The notes beneath the pieces were generated by a model that saw only the letters and a list, made by a program, of their open reading frames with translations, did not search any database and was not told the origin of the DNA. 64,000 nt of DNA from contig CALGNZ010000027.1 of the NCBI GenBank assembly GCA_937957915.1, positions 1 to 64,000 on the forward strand, given 5' to 3'. Shown here piece by piece: positions 9,216 through 16,879 of the stretch. Made by a program: the position numbers and the translations under genes. How positions within the stretch are numbered: position 1 is the stretch's first letter; every line of letters begins with the position of its first letter. The stretch comes from an uncultured Granulosicoccaceae bacterium (GTDB lineage: Bacteria; Pseudomonadota; Gammaproteobacteria; Granulosicoccales; Granulosicoccaceae).

Positions 9216-9668
9216 ACGATTTCGCGGTTGCCCGTTTAGTCTTATCTGGAGTCAATTGCCACTGGTTGCAAGACCCGGTGAGTTATGATCCTGGCGAATT
9301 CATCGTCTGACTCCATTTCCGGATTTCCTCCGATTATTCCAGACTGATGAAACTTCGCAAGCACTGACAAAGCGTGCGGACAAAAAACGTCGCCATTGGC
9401 AGTACTTTTTTAGTCAAAGTCCGGCTTCTTAACAACTTTAACACTGCCGAAATCATCTTCACCACTATACATGTAGCAGAACTTGAACGCGCAGGCTCTG
9501 AATTGTCACCAGAAACCCTAAACAATGATGATGCCGCTGGCTGTGCACCTGAGATTTGTGTGACACCGGTATTTCACCACTGTCTGCTGCCAGCGGCAGT
9601 CAATACAAAAGCAAATCCGCGCGAATTCCGGGTTCAGTCGGACGGCGCGGAAACCGGGCTTAGCTGCC
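9216..9668. other. Intergenic region upstream of hrcA and the MnmC2-type gene
   Basis: The divergent gap between hrcA and the FAD oxidoreductase. On the minus side TTGCAA and GATAAG lie 19 bases apart about 50 bp before hrcA, a weak promoter candidate. A GTG-initiated open frame at 9374-9688 has no recognisable similarity and overlaps the next gene, so it is not called. Nothing else is seen. Confidence 0.35.
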
Positions 9669-10916
9669 ATGACCATACCCGGTCTTGACGCCCCGGAGTA
9701 CCACTTTTCCCCGGCGACACCAGCGATTGTGATCGGCGCGGGCCTCGCCGGTTGCGCCCTGGCGTGTGCGCTAGTCAGGGCGGGCTTTACATGCACGCTT
9801 TACGACAGGCAGAACACCGTGGCGAGCGAAACCTCTGCCGTGCCATGCGCCCTGTTTCGCCCTCAGGTCTCCAGAACCGAACACCACGCCAGTCGATACC
9901 TTCAACAGGCGTTCAACAGAATCCACACTGAAATTACCGGAGAACCAGACACCGTAACGGTCTCTGCCCAGGCCACGGGTGTGTTGCAACTGGTCAAAGA
10001 TTGTCAGCTGTGGCCCGAGAGCGAATCCTACAGAAAATTAACCAAAGCAGACGCCAGCCAGAAGGCCGGAGCGGAATTGGCAGGTGATGCGCTGTATTTT
10101 GATCGAGGCGGATGGTTTGACATCAACCGCCTGTGCCGTCGCTGGATCAGTCAGTGCAAAGCGTGCGGACCGCAACACACCAACTTCATCGGCAATACAG
10201 CAGTCCACTCTCTGCTAAAAACCACTGGCGGCTGGCAATTAAAAGATGCATACGGTGGAGTCATTGATGAATCCCCGCTGGTAATCGTTGCATGCGCAGA
10301 ACTAGCTACCCGACTGGCTGAAACCTCTCATTTGCCTTTGCAAAGAAGCCGTGGCCAAATTAGCCATTTTACCCGCAACTCTTCAAGTGCCCTCGGCATC
10401 CCAACTATCACCGTCACCGGAAAAGGATCTGTTATTCCAGTGAGCAGCGGATTTTGGGCAGGCTCAACACACCAGCGACAGCAAAACTCACCGCACTCAT
10501 CCACACAGGATGATCAGTTAAACCTGAAAGGTGCAATGGCGTTGTGTCCGCAAATCGCGGAGACAATTGCCCAACCCGCAGTCGCCGACAAATCATGGGT
10601 GGGTTTTCGCTATTCAACGCCTGATCGATTACCAGTCGTTGGAGCAGCGCCGGTAAAAGACTGTTACCTGCAGGATTATGCAGATCTTAGGCACGGGCGG
10701 CGCACACAGTCATTTCCTCAACCCCACTTTCACCATGGCCTCTATTTACTAACCGGATTCGGATCACGCGGCGCACTGCACTCAGTGCACGCCGCAGAGA
10801 TACTGACTGACGTCATTACTGGTAAGATGAACTCTGCAAAAGGTTATGCGCAAACGCTCAACCATATACTGCACCCTGGCAGATTTATCATTCGGCAATT
10901 ACGCCGCGGTTTGTAG
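9669..10916 (+). CDS. FAD-dependent oxidoreductase resembling the MnmC C-terminal (MnmC2) domain
   Basis: DAO-fold flavoenzyme, 415 residues. In bifunctional MnmC this domain oxidatively demodifies cmnm5(s2)U34 of tRNA to nm5(s2)U. The FAD-binding Rossmann motif is AIVIGAGLAGCALACALVRAG (about residues 18-38; ends with the acidic YDR). MnmC-like features are ALFRPQVSRTEHH, GQISHF, FWAGSTHQ, VGFRYSTPDRLPVVG, and the C-terminal LTGFGSRGALHSVHAAEILT and FIIRQLRRG. The N-terminal methyltransferase half (MnmC1) of the gammaproteobacterial fusion is absent; this is the oxidase part alone. The separate methyltransferase must be elsewhere or missing. Confidence 0.8.
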   Translation: MTIPGLDAPEYHFSPATPAIVIGAGLAGCALACALVRAGFTCTLYDRQNTVASETSAVPCALFRPQVSRTEHHASRYLQQAFNRIHTEITGEPDTVTVSAQATGVLQLVKDCQLWPESESYRKLTKADASQKAGAELAGDALYFDRGGWFDINRLCRRWISQCKACGPQHTNFIGNTAVHSLLKTTGGWQLKDAYGGVIDESPLVIVACAELATRLAETSHLPLQRSRGQISHFTRNSSSALGIPTITVTGKGSVIPVSSGFWAGSTHQRQQNSPHSSTQDDQLNLKGAMALCPQIAETIAQPAVADKSWVGFRYSTPDRLPVVGAAPVKDCYLQDYADLRHGRRTQSFPQPHFHHGLYLLTGFGSRGALHSVHAAEILTDVITGKMNSAKGYAQTLNHILHPGRFIIRQLRRGL

Positions 10917-11026
10917 ATCGACAGTAATCCTGTTTGTGGCGTATGAATTAGCCGCTCGTCACAGTTGCCCGCTATTACGGATTTGAGCCAACGCTGCTAT
11001 CACCTCACTCAACCACCGGAGTTCAT

Positions 11027-12211
11027 ATGTCCGAACCTTTCCCTGACATAGACCGTGCCCGTAGCGACACCAGAGCGTTGCCACAGCTAATCCACTTTAA
11101 CAACGCTGGCTCTTCGCTAATGCCGGCGCCGGTATCAGATGCGCTGCACAGTTATCTTCACGATGAAGAAAAATATGGTGGTTATGAGACTGCCGCTATC
11201 AGAGCCGCTGAGCTCGACAATTTTTATGCGTCATTCTCCAGACTATTAAACTGCCAGACAAATGAACTGGCTTATATAGAGAATGCAACACGCGCCTGGG
11301 ATATGATTTTTTACTCTATCCCGTTGCAAGCCGGTGATCGCATTCTCACCTCGGTTGCAGAATACGGAAGTAACGTAATAGCCTATTTGCAAAGGGCAAA
11401 ACAAACCGGGGCGGAGCTGGTCGTCGTGCCCAACGATGACTCCGGACAGCTGGATACGAGAGCACTGGAACAACTGATTGACGCAAAAACTCGTCTGATT
11501 TCAGTGAGCCATATTCCAACGGGAGGCGGGCTTGTTAATCCGGTTGTAGAAATCGGACGCATCGCCAAAGCTGCTGGTGTGCCCTACCTGCTTGATGCCT
11601 GCCAAAGCATGGGCCAGCTACCGGTCGACGTCAAAGAGATTGGCTGCGACTTCGCCAGCGGCACCGGCAGAAAATATCTGCGTGGCCCCAGAGGCACCGG
11701 CGTGTTGTACGTGAGCCAGACAATGACCGAAAGCATGGAGCCGGCAATGCTCGACCAGCATGCAGCTGATCTGATTTCACCAACACAGTATCAGGTTATC
11801 GACGGTGCAAAACGCTTTGAAAACTGGGAGCAGTTTTTTGCCGGCAAAGCAGCCCTGGGTGTCGCTGTCGACTACGCCTTGTCATGGGGCATCAATGACA
11901 TTCAACAGCGCAACACGATGTTGGCAGAAAATATGAGAGCTCAGTTGTCCGCGATACCCGGTGTAACAGTGACCGATGAAGGGTCGACCCGTTGTGCCAT
12001 CGTTACATTCTTTTGCAAGCAAAAAAGCGCCACGGAACTGCAAAGGCTGTTTTCTGCCGAATCAATTAACGTTTCTGTATCCAGTGGCTCGGGCACACTG
12101 CTGTCGTTCCGACAACGTGGTCTCGATGAGGTGGTTCGGGCATCAGTTCACTACTTCAACACAGAAACCGAAATTGATCTGTTCATCGAAAAACTTCGAC
12201 AGTTCCTGTAG
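11027..12211 (+). CDS. Class V aminotransferase-fold PLP enzyme (cysteine desulfurase/selenocysteine lyase-like)
   Basis: PLP-dependent fold-type I enzyme, 394 residues. The N-terminus has the family's HFNNAGSSLMP (residues 22-32), then LAYIENATRAWDM, the PLP-stacking region LISVSHIPTGGGLVNP, the Asp that holds the pyridine nitrogen in YLLDACQSMGQ, and the Schiff-base lysine in SGTGRKYLRGPRGTGVLYV. C-terminal SSGSGTLLSFRQRGL is also typical. Cysteine desulfurase activity is not assured, because I see no obvious active-site Cys loop; a C-S lyase or epimerase activity is equally likely. CCGGAG precedes the ATG at good spacing. It stands alone. Confidence 0.8.
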   Translation: MSEPFPDIDRARSDTRALPQLIHFNNAGSSLMPAPVSDALHSYLHDEEKYGGYETAAIRAAELDNFYASFSRLLNCQTNELAYIENATRAWDMIFYSIPLQAGDRILTSVAEYGSNVIAYLQRAKQTGAELVVVPNDDSGQLDTRALEQLIDAKTRLISVSHIPTGGGLVNPVVEIGRIAKAAGVPYLLDACQSMGQLPVDVKEIGCDFASGTGRKYLRGPRGTGVLYVSQTMTESMEPAMLDQHAADLISPTQYQVIDGAKRFENWEQFFAGKAALGVAVDYALSWGINDIQQRNTMLAENMRAQLSAIPGVTVTDEGSTRCAIVTFFCKQKSATELQRLFSAESINVSVSSGSGTLLSFRQRGLDEVVRASVHYFNTETEIDLFIEKLRQFL

Positions 12212-12394
12212 TAAGATCAGGTTATATTGAATCGCAGCGCCTTCAACAGCCAGAACGTTTAAGCCGATGCTCCGCCCATGACGTATACACTGCGTACAGA
12301 TTCTTAACAGCACCGACTGACACGATGCCAGGCCCTGTATTGGCAAATACCAATGTGAACCTATATTTACTAACCCTCTCGCGGAGACACCTCT

Positions 12395-12937
12395 ATGACT
12401 AGCAATGCTACTAGCAATACAGAGACTAGCAATACAGAAAAAGCCGTCCTGGCAGGCGGTTGTTTTTGGGGCATGCAGGATCTGATTCGACAACAACCGG
12501 GCATCTTGTCAACACGGGTAGGCTACACTGGTGGCGACGTGCCCAATGCCACTTATCGAAACCATGGAACCCATGCCGAGGGTATAGAAATCGTATTTGA
12601 TCCAAAGCACACCAGCTTCCGGGAAATACTCGAATTCTTCTTTCAGATTCACGACCCGTCCACCCCCAATCGACAGGGTAACGACACGGGCCTCTCTTAT
12701 CGATCCGCCATTTACTATGTCGATGAGCAACAAAAACAGATCGCTGAAGATACCATCGCGGATGTCGACGCATCGGGGCTATGGCCGGCGCGGGTAGTCA
12801 CTGAAGTTGAACCCGCCGGTGATTTCTGGGAGGCTGAACCGGAACATCAGGATTACTTACAGCGAATCCCGAATGGTTACACCTGTCATTTCATCAGACC
12901 AGACTGGGTGTTACCGAAACGCGCTGTCACAGCCTGA
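12395..12937 (+). CDS. msrA: Peptide methionine-S-sulfoxide reductase MsrA
   Basis: Repairs oxidised methionine (S-epimer). The catalytic GCFWGMQD begins at about residue 21, with [38 protein letters not shown] and SAIYY following in the usual order, ending [17 protein letters not shown]. The C-terminal resolving-Cys tail of some MsrA proteins is not seen beyond the single Cys in YTCHF. The first 15 residues are a TSN(A/TE) tandem repeat coded by a DNA repeat, not part of the normal fold. GGAG lies before the ATG. Confidence 0.95.
   Translation: MTSNATSNTETSNTEKAVLAGGCFWGMQDLIRQQPGILSTRVGYTGGDVPNATYRNHGTHAEGIEIVFDPKHTSFREILEFFFQIHDPSTPNRQGNDTGLSYRSAIYYVDEQQKQIAEDTIADVDASGLWPARVVTEVEPAGDFWEAEPEHQDYLQRIPNGYTCHFIRPDWVLPKRAVTA
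12398..12439 (+). repeat. In-frame tandem repeat at the start of msrA
   Basis: ACTAGCAAT recurs three times, as a 12-base then two near-identical 15-base units, coding [14 protein letters not shown]. All units are multiples of three, so copy number change would keep the frame. Confidence 0.75.
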
Positions 12938-12995
12938 GCAACAGGCTGGTGACCCACCCGATCGTTTCACCTTCGTTAATTCGAGGGTTAAACGA

Positions 12996-14432
12996 TCAGG
13001 GCTGAAGCATCAAATAAACATCTGCGATACGCTGCCCCAGTACTCTCAGTGAATCGGCTGAAAAGTGATTGCCGTGCGGATCATTTTCCCGTGCAGCAAG
13101 ATCAGACGCAGCAGCACATCCCGTTAATGGATCATCATCGCTGTTCAAACCCATCAAGTGAGTATTCACCGCAGCCTTGATAGTTTCTGTGCATATAAAA
13201 CGTGCACTATCGCCGAACCATGGATCAGAACGCAACGCCTTTATTAATCCATTTAGCTTCCGTGGATAGTAATACAGATACGCTTCAGATTGATACGACT
13301 CAAACTCCGGAATATCAGGATCAGCAGTTCCGTGCAACAGCCAGTCAGTCTCGCCCTGCATCCAGACCACTGCATCATAAGACGCCTTGTGTGGCACCTC
13401 ATTTAGTGCAGCAATCGCATGGTCTCGAACCTTGTTATAGAACGTGCCGTTATAATCCCAATGGCTGATGCCTTCACCAGGGGCAGTCAGCATCACTATA
13501 CCCACACGACGATCTGCTTTGCTTGCCAGGGCTTTCCCGACCTGAAAAATTATACTGTTGTAGGGCTCACGCGTCGGATCATCAGCAGAGAAATTACCCG
13601 GAATACCTTCATCCCAAAACTGATGCAGATCCGCCACCTGCCAACCCTGATCCGTGTAGGCAAAAACACGTTCATCAGGTGCATCCAGTTTTGCATCGTA
13701 TTTTGTCACCAGACTTGCGGCGTTAGACTGACCTGTTAGAAAAATCAAATCTGTTATTGAACCTATTCCCGCACTCTCCGTTGTATCCGGATCGGAGCTC
13801 TGCAGAATTTCTGCACCAGAAGAATCTGTCATGTCCTGATCAGTGTGTTCTGGCTCTGGCTCAATAGATACTGATGATGACTCCTGTTCCGAATCATCGC
13901 TCAACTGAGGGGTTTCTTCAAAACCGGATGAGTCATTTGTATCTACCACAAAAGATTCAATCGGCTCATCGGGGTGCAGCACTGCAACCGGATCAGCAGC
14001 GGCATCAACGTCGTTTGTCAGATCAAGAGGCGGCGGGATAATCCTGTAAGGGGGTTCAGCTATCGCAGCCGGCTCTTCGCTATCCGCACCTTTTTTACTT
14101 TCATCTTCATCGAGATTTCCCTCTTCACCGCGCATGTCTGCAGTGCTCGTACCCTCGGTCACTACGCTATCCACGTCGTCGGGCGCGATCAGTCCATCTG
14201 TATCTATCTGTGCATCAAATTTATCGTCAGAAACTTCCTGACTGATACCGCTAATACCCGGCACGGTTTGTTGTGTGGGTTCAACACTCGGTGCAATGAG
14301 TGTTTCATCAACCGCACTTTCCACTGTTTCCACAGTTAACAGATCCGGCGTGCTCGAACCTCCGCAGCCCTGCAACAACATTAGCCCAATTGCTACCTGT
14401 AACGCTGTTATTCGCTGTATTTCCATGCTCAA
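12996..14432 (-). CDS. Lipoprotein with acidic linker and SGNH-type (sialate O-acetylesterase-like) domain
   Basis: A 478-residue exported protein. The N-terminus has a signal peptide with lipobox LLQGC at about 19-23, followed by a Ser/Asp/Glu-rich low-complexity region to about residue 225. The C-terminal domain has the SGNH/DUF303-like blocks FLTGQSNAASL (nucleophile Ser), APGEGISHWDYNG, VWMQGETDWL and the catalytic Asp/His pair in NDPHGNHFSADS. It probably deacetylates a surface or environmental carbohydrate, held on a long flexible acidic tether. The lipoprotein-plus-esterase reading is well supported; the substrate is not. Confidence 0.75.
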   Translation of the reverse strand: MSMEIQRITALQVAIGLMLLQGCGGSSTPDLLTVETVESAVDETLIAPSVEPTQQTVPGISGISQEVSDDKFDAQIDTDGLIAPDDVDSVVTEGTSTADMRGEEGNLDEDESKKGADSEEPAAIAEPPYRIIPPPLDLTNDVDAAADPVAVLHPDEPIESFVVDTNDSSGFEETPQLSDDSEQESSSVSIEPEPEHTDQDMTDSSGAEILQSSDPDTTESAGIGSITDLIFLTGQSNAASLVTKYDAKLDAPDERVFAYTDQGWQVADLHQFWDEGIPGNFSADDPTREPYNSIIFQVGKALASKADRRVGIVMLTAPGEGISHWDYNGTFYNKVRDHAIAALNEVPHKASYDAVVWMQGETDWLLHGTADPDIPEFESYQSEAYLYYYPRKLNGLIKALRSDPWFGDSARFICTETIKAAVNTHLMGLNSDDDPLTGCAAASDLAARENDPHGNHFSADSLRVLGQRIADVYLMLQP

Positions 14433-14587
14433 AGACTTTCTGCGCTGTCTTCACAACTAACGGTAACTCAAGCAATTGTTAAAGGCGCAATGCATAAAAA
14501 ATCACTAGCAAAGCAAAATGTCGCCGTGGTGGCACCTGTATCCTGTCACAATACGCGCATTAATCATCATCACGGAAAAGAGCTGAA

Positions 14588-15196
14588 ATGTTCGCGTTTG
14601 TTGCTGCTGTGTTTTTTCTATTGGTCACTCCAGGCCCGGGTGTCTTGTCAACTGCGGGGGTTGGCGCGGCATTCGGTAAAACTGCCGGCCTGCGCTACCT
14701 TATCGGGCTGTTTATCGGCACCAATCTGGTGGCGCTTGCTGTTGTCAGCGGCCTGGCCGCGATCCTGTTTTCCGTGCCCTGGCTGCGTGTAACACTGCTG
14801 GTATTGTCTGCACTCTACTTACTGAGCCTGGCAGCTCGCATCGCGATGTCGGGATCAGAAATCGCGTTCATAAAAAGCGCAAAGCAGCCCGGTGTCTACA
14901 ACGGAATACTGCTGCAAACGATTAACCCGAAGGCCTATGCGGTAAACACCACGTTGTTTTCAGGTTTTAGTTTCTATGCTGAGAATATTGCGCTCGAAAC
15001 ACTGTTAAAATTCGCGATAATCAATGCGATCTGGATTCCGATTCACTTGCTATGGCTGGGTGCCGGAATCAGTTTGAAGCGCCTCGCGCTGGATCCAAAA
15101 ACGCAGCGACTGATCAACTATGCCATGGCCGCTTCGATGTTGATGGTAGTGTTGCTCGCACTGCTTTCAGCCAGCGACATGTATAAGTCCCAATAA
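14588..15196 (+). CDS. LysE/RhtB family amino-acid exporter
   Basis: A 202-residue integral membrane protein with about six hydrophobic segments. The family signature LLVTPGPGVLSTAGVGAAFG is at residues 11-30, with GLRYLIGLFIGTN next, and NPKAYAVNTTLF in the middle loop replaces the common NPKA(W/I) motif. It probably exports an amino acid or a derivative such as homoserine lactone. The LOG-family gene follows by 27 bp on the same strand, so they may share a transcript, but no shared function is known. Confidence 0.87.
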   Translation: MFAFVAAVFFLLVTPGPGVLSTAGVGAAFGKTAGLRYLIGLFIGTNLVALAVVSGLAAILFSVPWLRVTLLVLSALYLLSLAARIAMSGSEIAFIKSAKQPGVYNGILLQTINPKAYAVNTTLFSGFSFYAENIALETLLKFAIINAIWIPIHLLWLGAGISLKRLALDPKTQRLINYAMAASMLMVVLLALLSASDMYKSQ

Positions 15197-15223
15197 TGTA
15201 ACTAATAGGCAGACCCTACTGGC

Positions 15224-15799
15224 ATGACACGATATTGCGTATTCTGTGGCTCAAGTTCCGGAGCCAGCGACGACTATCTACTGGCCGCCCACACGTTGGG
15301 AAAAGCCCTGGTCGAAAGAGAAATAGACCTTGTATACGGCGGTGCAAGCATAGGCCTGATGGGAGCCGTTGCAGATGCTGTGCTCGCTGCCGGCGGCAAA
15401 GCATATGGAGTCATCCCCCGACATCTCGAAAAACACGAAATAGCTCACAAAAGCCTTACTGAGCTGCTGGTCGTGGAAAACATGCATGAGCGGAAAGCAG
15501 CAATGGCCGACATGGCCTCCGGGTTTATCGCGCTTCCTGGCGGTATTGGCACGCTGGAAGAACTGATCGAAATCTGCACCTGGCAGCAACTCGGCCTTCA
15601 CACCAAGCCCACCGGCGTCCTGAACATTAACAAGTTCTACGACCAACTATTGAGTTTTCTCGATCACACCGTGCAGGAGAAATTTCTCCATCCACAGCAT
15701 CGAGCCAACCTGATCAGCGCCGCCGATGCCGGGCTGCTTCTGGATCAGATGATGTCGGCAACCACGTCCCCGGACGTGTTCAAAATTGACAAAATATAG
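15224..15799 (+). CDS. LOG family protein (TIGR00730; cytokinin riboside 5'-monophosphate phosphoribohydrolase-like)
   Basis: Rossmann-fold nucleotide hydrolase, 191 residues. It opens with YCVFCGSSSGASDDY and has DLVYGGASIGLMGAVADAV, then MHERKAAMADMASGFIALPG and the diagnostic PGGIGTLEELIE at about 103-114. Catalytic Arg and Glu of the LOG family lie in the MHERK and LEELIE segments. Bacterial members cleave nucleoside 5'-monophosphates; a cytokinin role in this organism is not implied. Confidence 0.9.
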   Translation: MTRYCVFCGSSSGASDDYLLAAHTLGKALVEREIDLVYGGASIGLMGAVADAVLAAGGKAYGVIPRHLEKHEIAHKSLTELLVVENMHERKAAMADMASGFIALPGGIGTLEELIEICTWQQLGLHTKPTGVLNINKFYDQLLSFLDHTVQEKFLHPQHRANLISAADAGLLLDQMMSATTSPDVFKIDKI

Positions 15800-16202
15800 C
15801 CGACCTTTTTCATGAGAGTTTGGCACTCAGCAGAAAACACCCTGGACAATTCTGTCTGAATTGACCAGACATTCCTGCTGTTTTGTGTATGTTTTTTCAC
15901 TATTCTCCCCTGCCACTTTGTGAATAGCCCGGGCCTGAGCAACGCCAAACCACTGGTCACCTGAACCGCAAACTTCGCTATTTGCACCTGTGACAATGCT
16001 TGTTCAGGTGCAACGCAAATTGCATTACTTCATCACTCAGGTATGGTAAAAACTGCTCTGTGGCCAATGCATTCCAATTCAAAATTGGGTGAAATAACAT
16101 CAGTAGAATGAGGAATGGTTCATAAATATACTGTGATCATGGACGACATATCTTATTAGGGCCAGTGCAACACACATAACACGACGGTTTGGGGAGAGAC
16201 GG
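15800..16202. other. Intergenic region with a hairpin, upstream of the TPR gene
   Basis: No gene is seen. A nine-bp stem (TTGCACCTG at 15982-15990 with CAGGTGCAA at 16005-16013) also has an inner ACAA/TTGT pairing. It lacks a T run on either strand, so it is not a standard terminator. Confidence 0.5.
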
Positions 16203-16751
16203 ATGCGAAGACTTCGACCACTACTTCTGGTAGCGGCACTGGCGTGCTCAGCGAACTTATTCGCTGATCAAAAACACGACGCTCTGCCTGATCTTTTCGG
16301 ACAGCTGAAGCTTGCTAACAGCCCGCAACAAGCAGTGATGATTGAGGCGGAAATCTGGAAAAAATGGTACGAAAGAGATAGCGCCATCGGCGGTGCATCG
16401 ATGACCGAGGCGATAGATGCGATGGGGGCTGGTCGTTACACGATTGCTCTGAACTTACTGAACAATCTGGTCAGCAACCAGCCAGATTTCGCTGAGGCCT
16501 GGAATCGCCGCGCAACTATTCACTACCTGCTCGGAAACTACGAAGATTCGCTTGCTGACATAGAACAGACGTTGACCCTGGAACCGCGGCACTTTGGCGC
16601 TTTATCGGGCGTTGGGCTTATCATGCAGCAGCTCGGCGAAAACGAGAAAGCACTGCACGCCTTCGAAAAAGTCCTGGAGATATCTCCGCAAAATATTGGC
16701 GCCGCTAAAAGTGTCAAGGACCTGGAAACGAAGCTGGGTGTGAGCATCTGA
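16203..16751 (+). CDS. Periplasmic tetratricopeptide-repeat protein
   Basis: A 182-residue exported protein: signal peptide RRLRPLLLVAALACSANLFADQ with cleavage near residue 22, then a helical region and about three TPR units. The clearest are PDFAEAWNRRATIHYLLGNY, EDSLADIEQTLTLEPRHFGA and ENEKALHAFEKVLEISPQN. It probably acts as a protein-protein adaptor in the periplasm. GGGGAGAG precedes the ATG. No partner gene is adjacent. Confidence 0.8.
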   Translation: MRRLRPLLLVAALACSANLFADQKHDALPDLFGQLKLANSPQQAVMIEAEIWKKWYERDSAIGGASMTEAIDAMGAGRYTIALNLLNNLVSNQPDFAEAWNRRATIHYLLGNYEDSLADIEQTLTLEPRHFGALSGVGLIMQQLGENEKALHAFEKVLEISPQNIGAAKSVKDLETKLGVSI

Positions 16752-16760
16752 CTTCACCTG

Positions 16761-16808
16761 CGCTGCCTGACTGGCAGCGGCCTTGATACCCGATTGACGT
16801 ATCAAGGC
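16761..16808. terminator. Two adjacent hairpins between convergent genes
   Basis: First hairpin CGCTGCC-TGACT-GGCAGCG (16761-16779); second a perfect ten-bp stem GCCTTGATAC...GTATCAAGGC with nine-base loop (16780-16808). They sit between the converging TPR gene and ABC operon. There is no T run, so termination is likely but not proven. Confidence 0.45.
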
Positions 16809-16879
16809 TGAATATCCACCACCACATTACACAGCGATCCTGCCCCGCACCCTGCCCCACAGGCAGCTTCGGACTTCTG

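Noticed and set aside
9374-9688. 104-codon open frame before the MnmC2-type gene
   Set aside because: GTG start, no ribosome-binding site, overlaps the real gene, no recognisable similarity.
11027-12211. SufS/IscS cysteine desulfurase as a firm call
   Set aside because: No iron-sulfur genes nearby and no clear active-site Cys loop, so only the family level is given.
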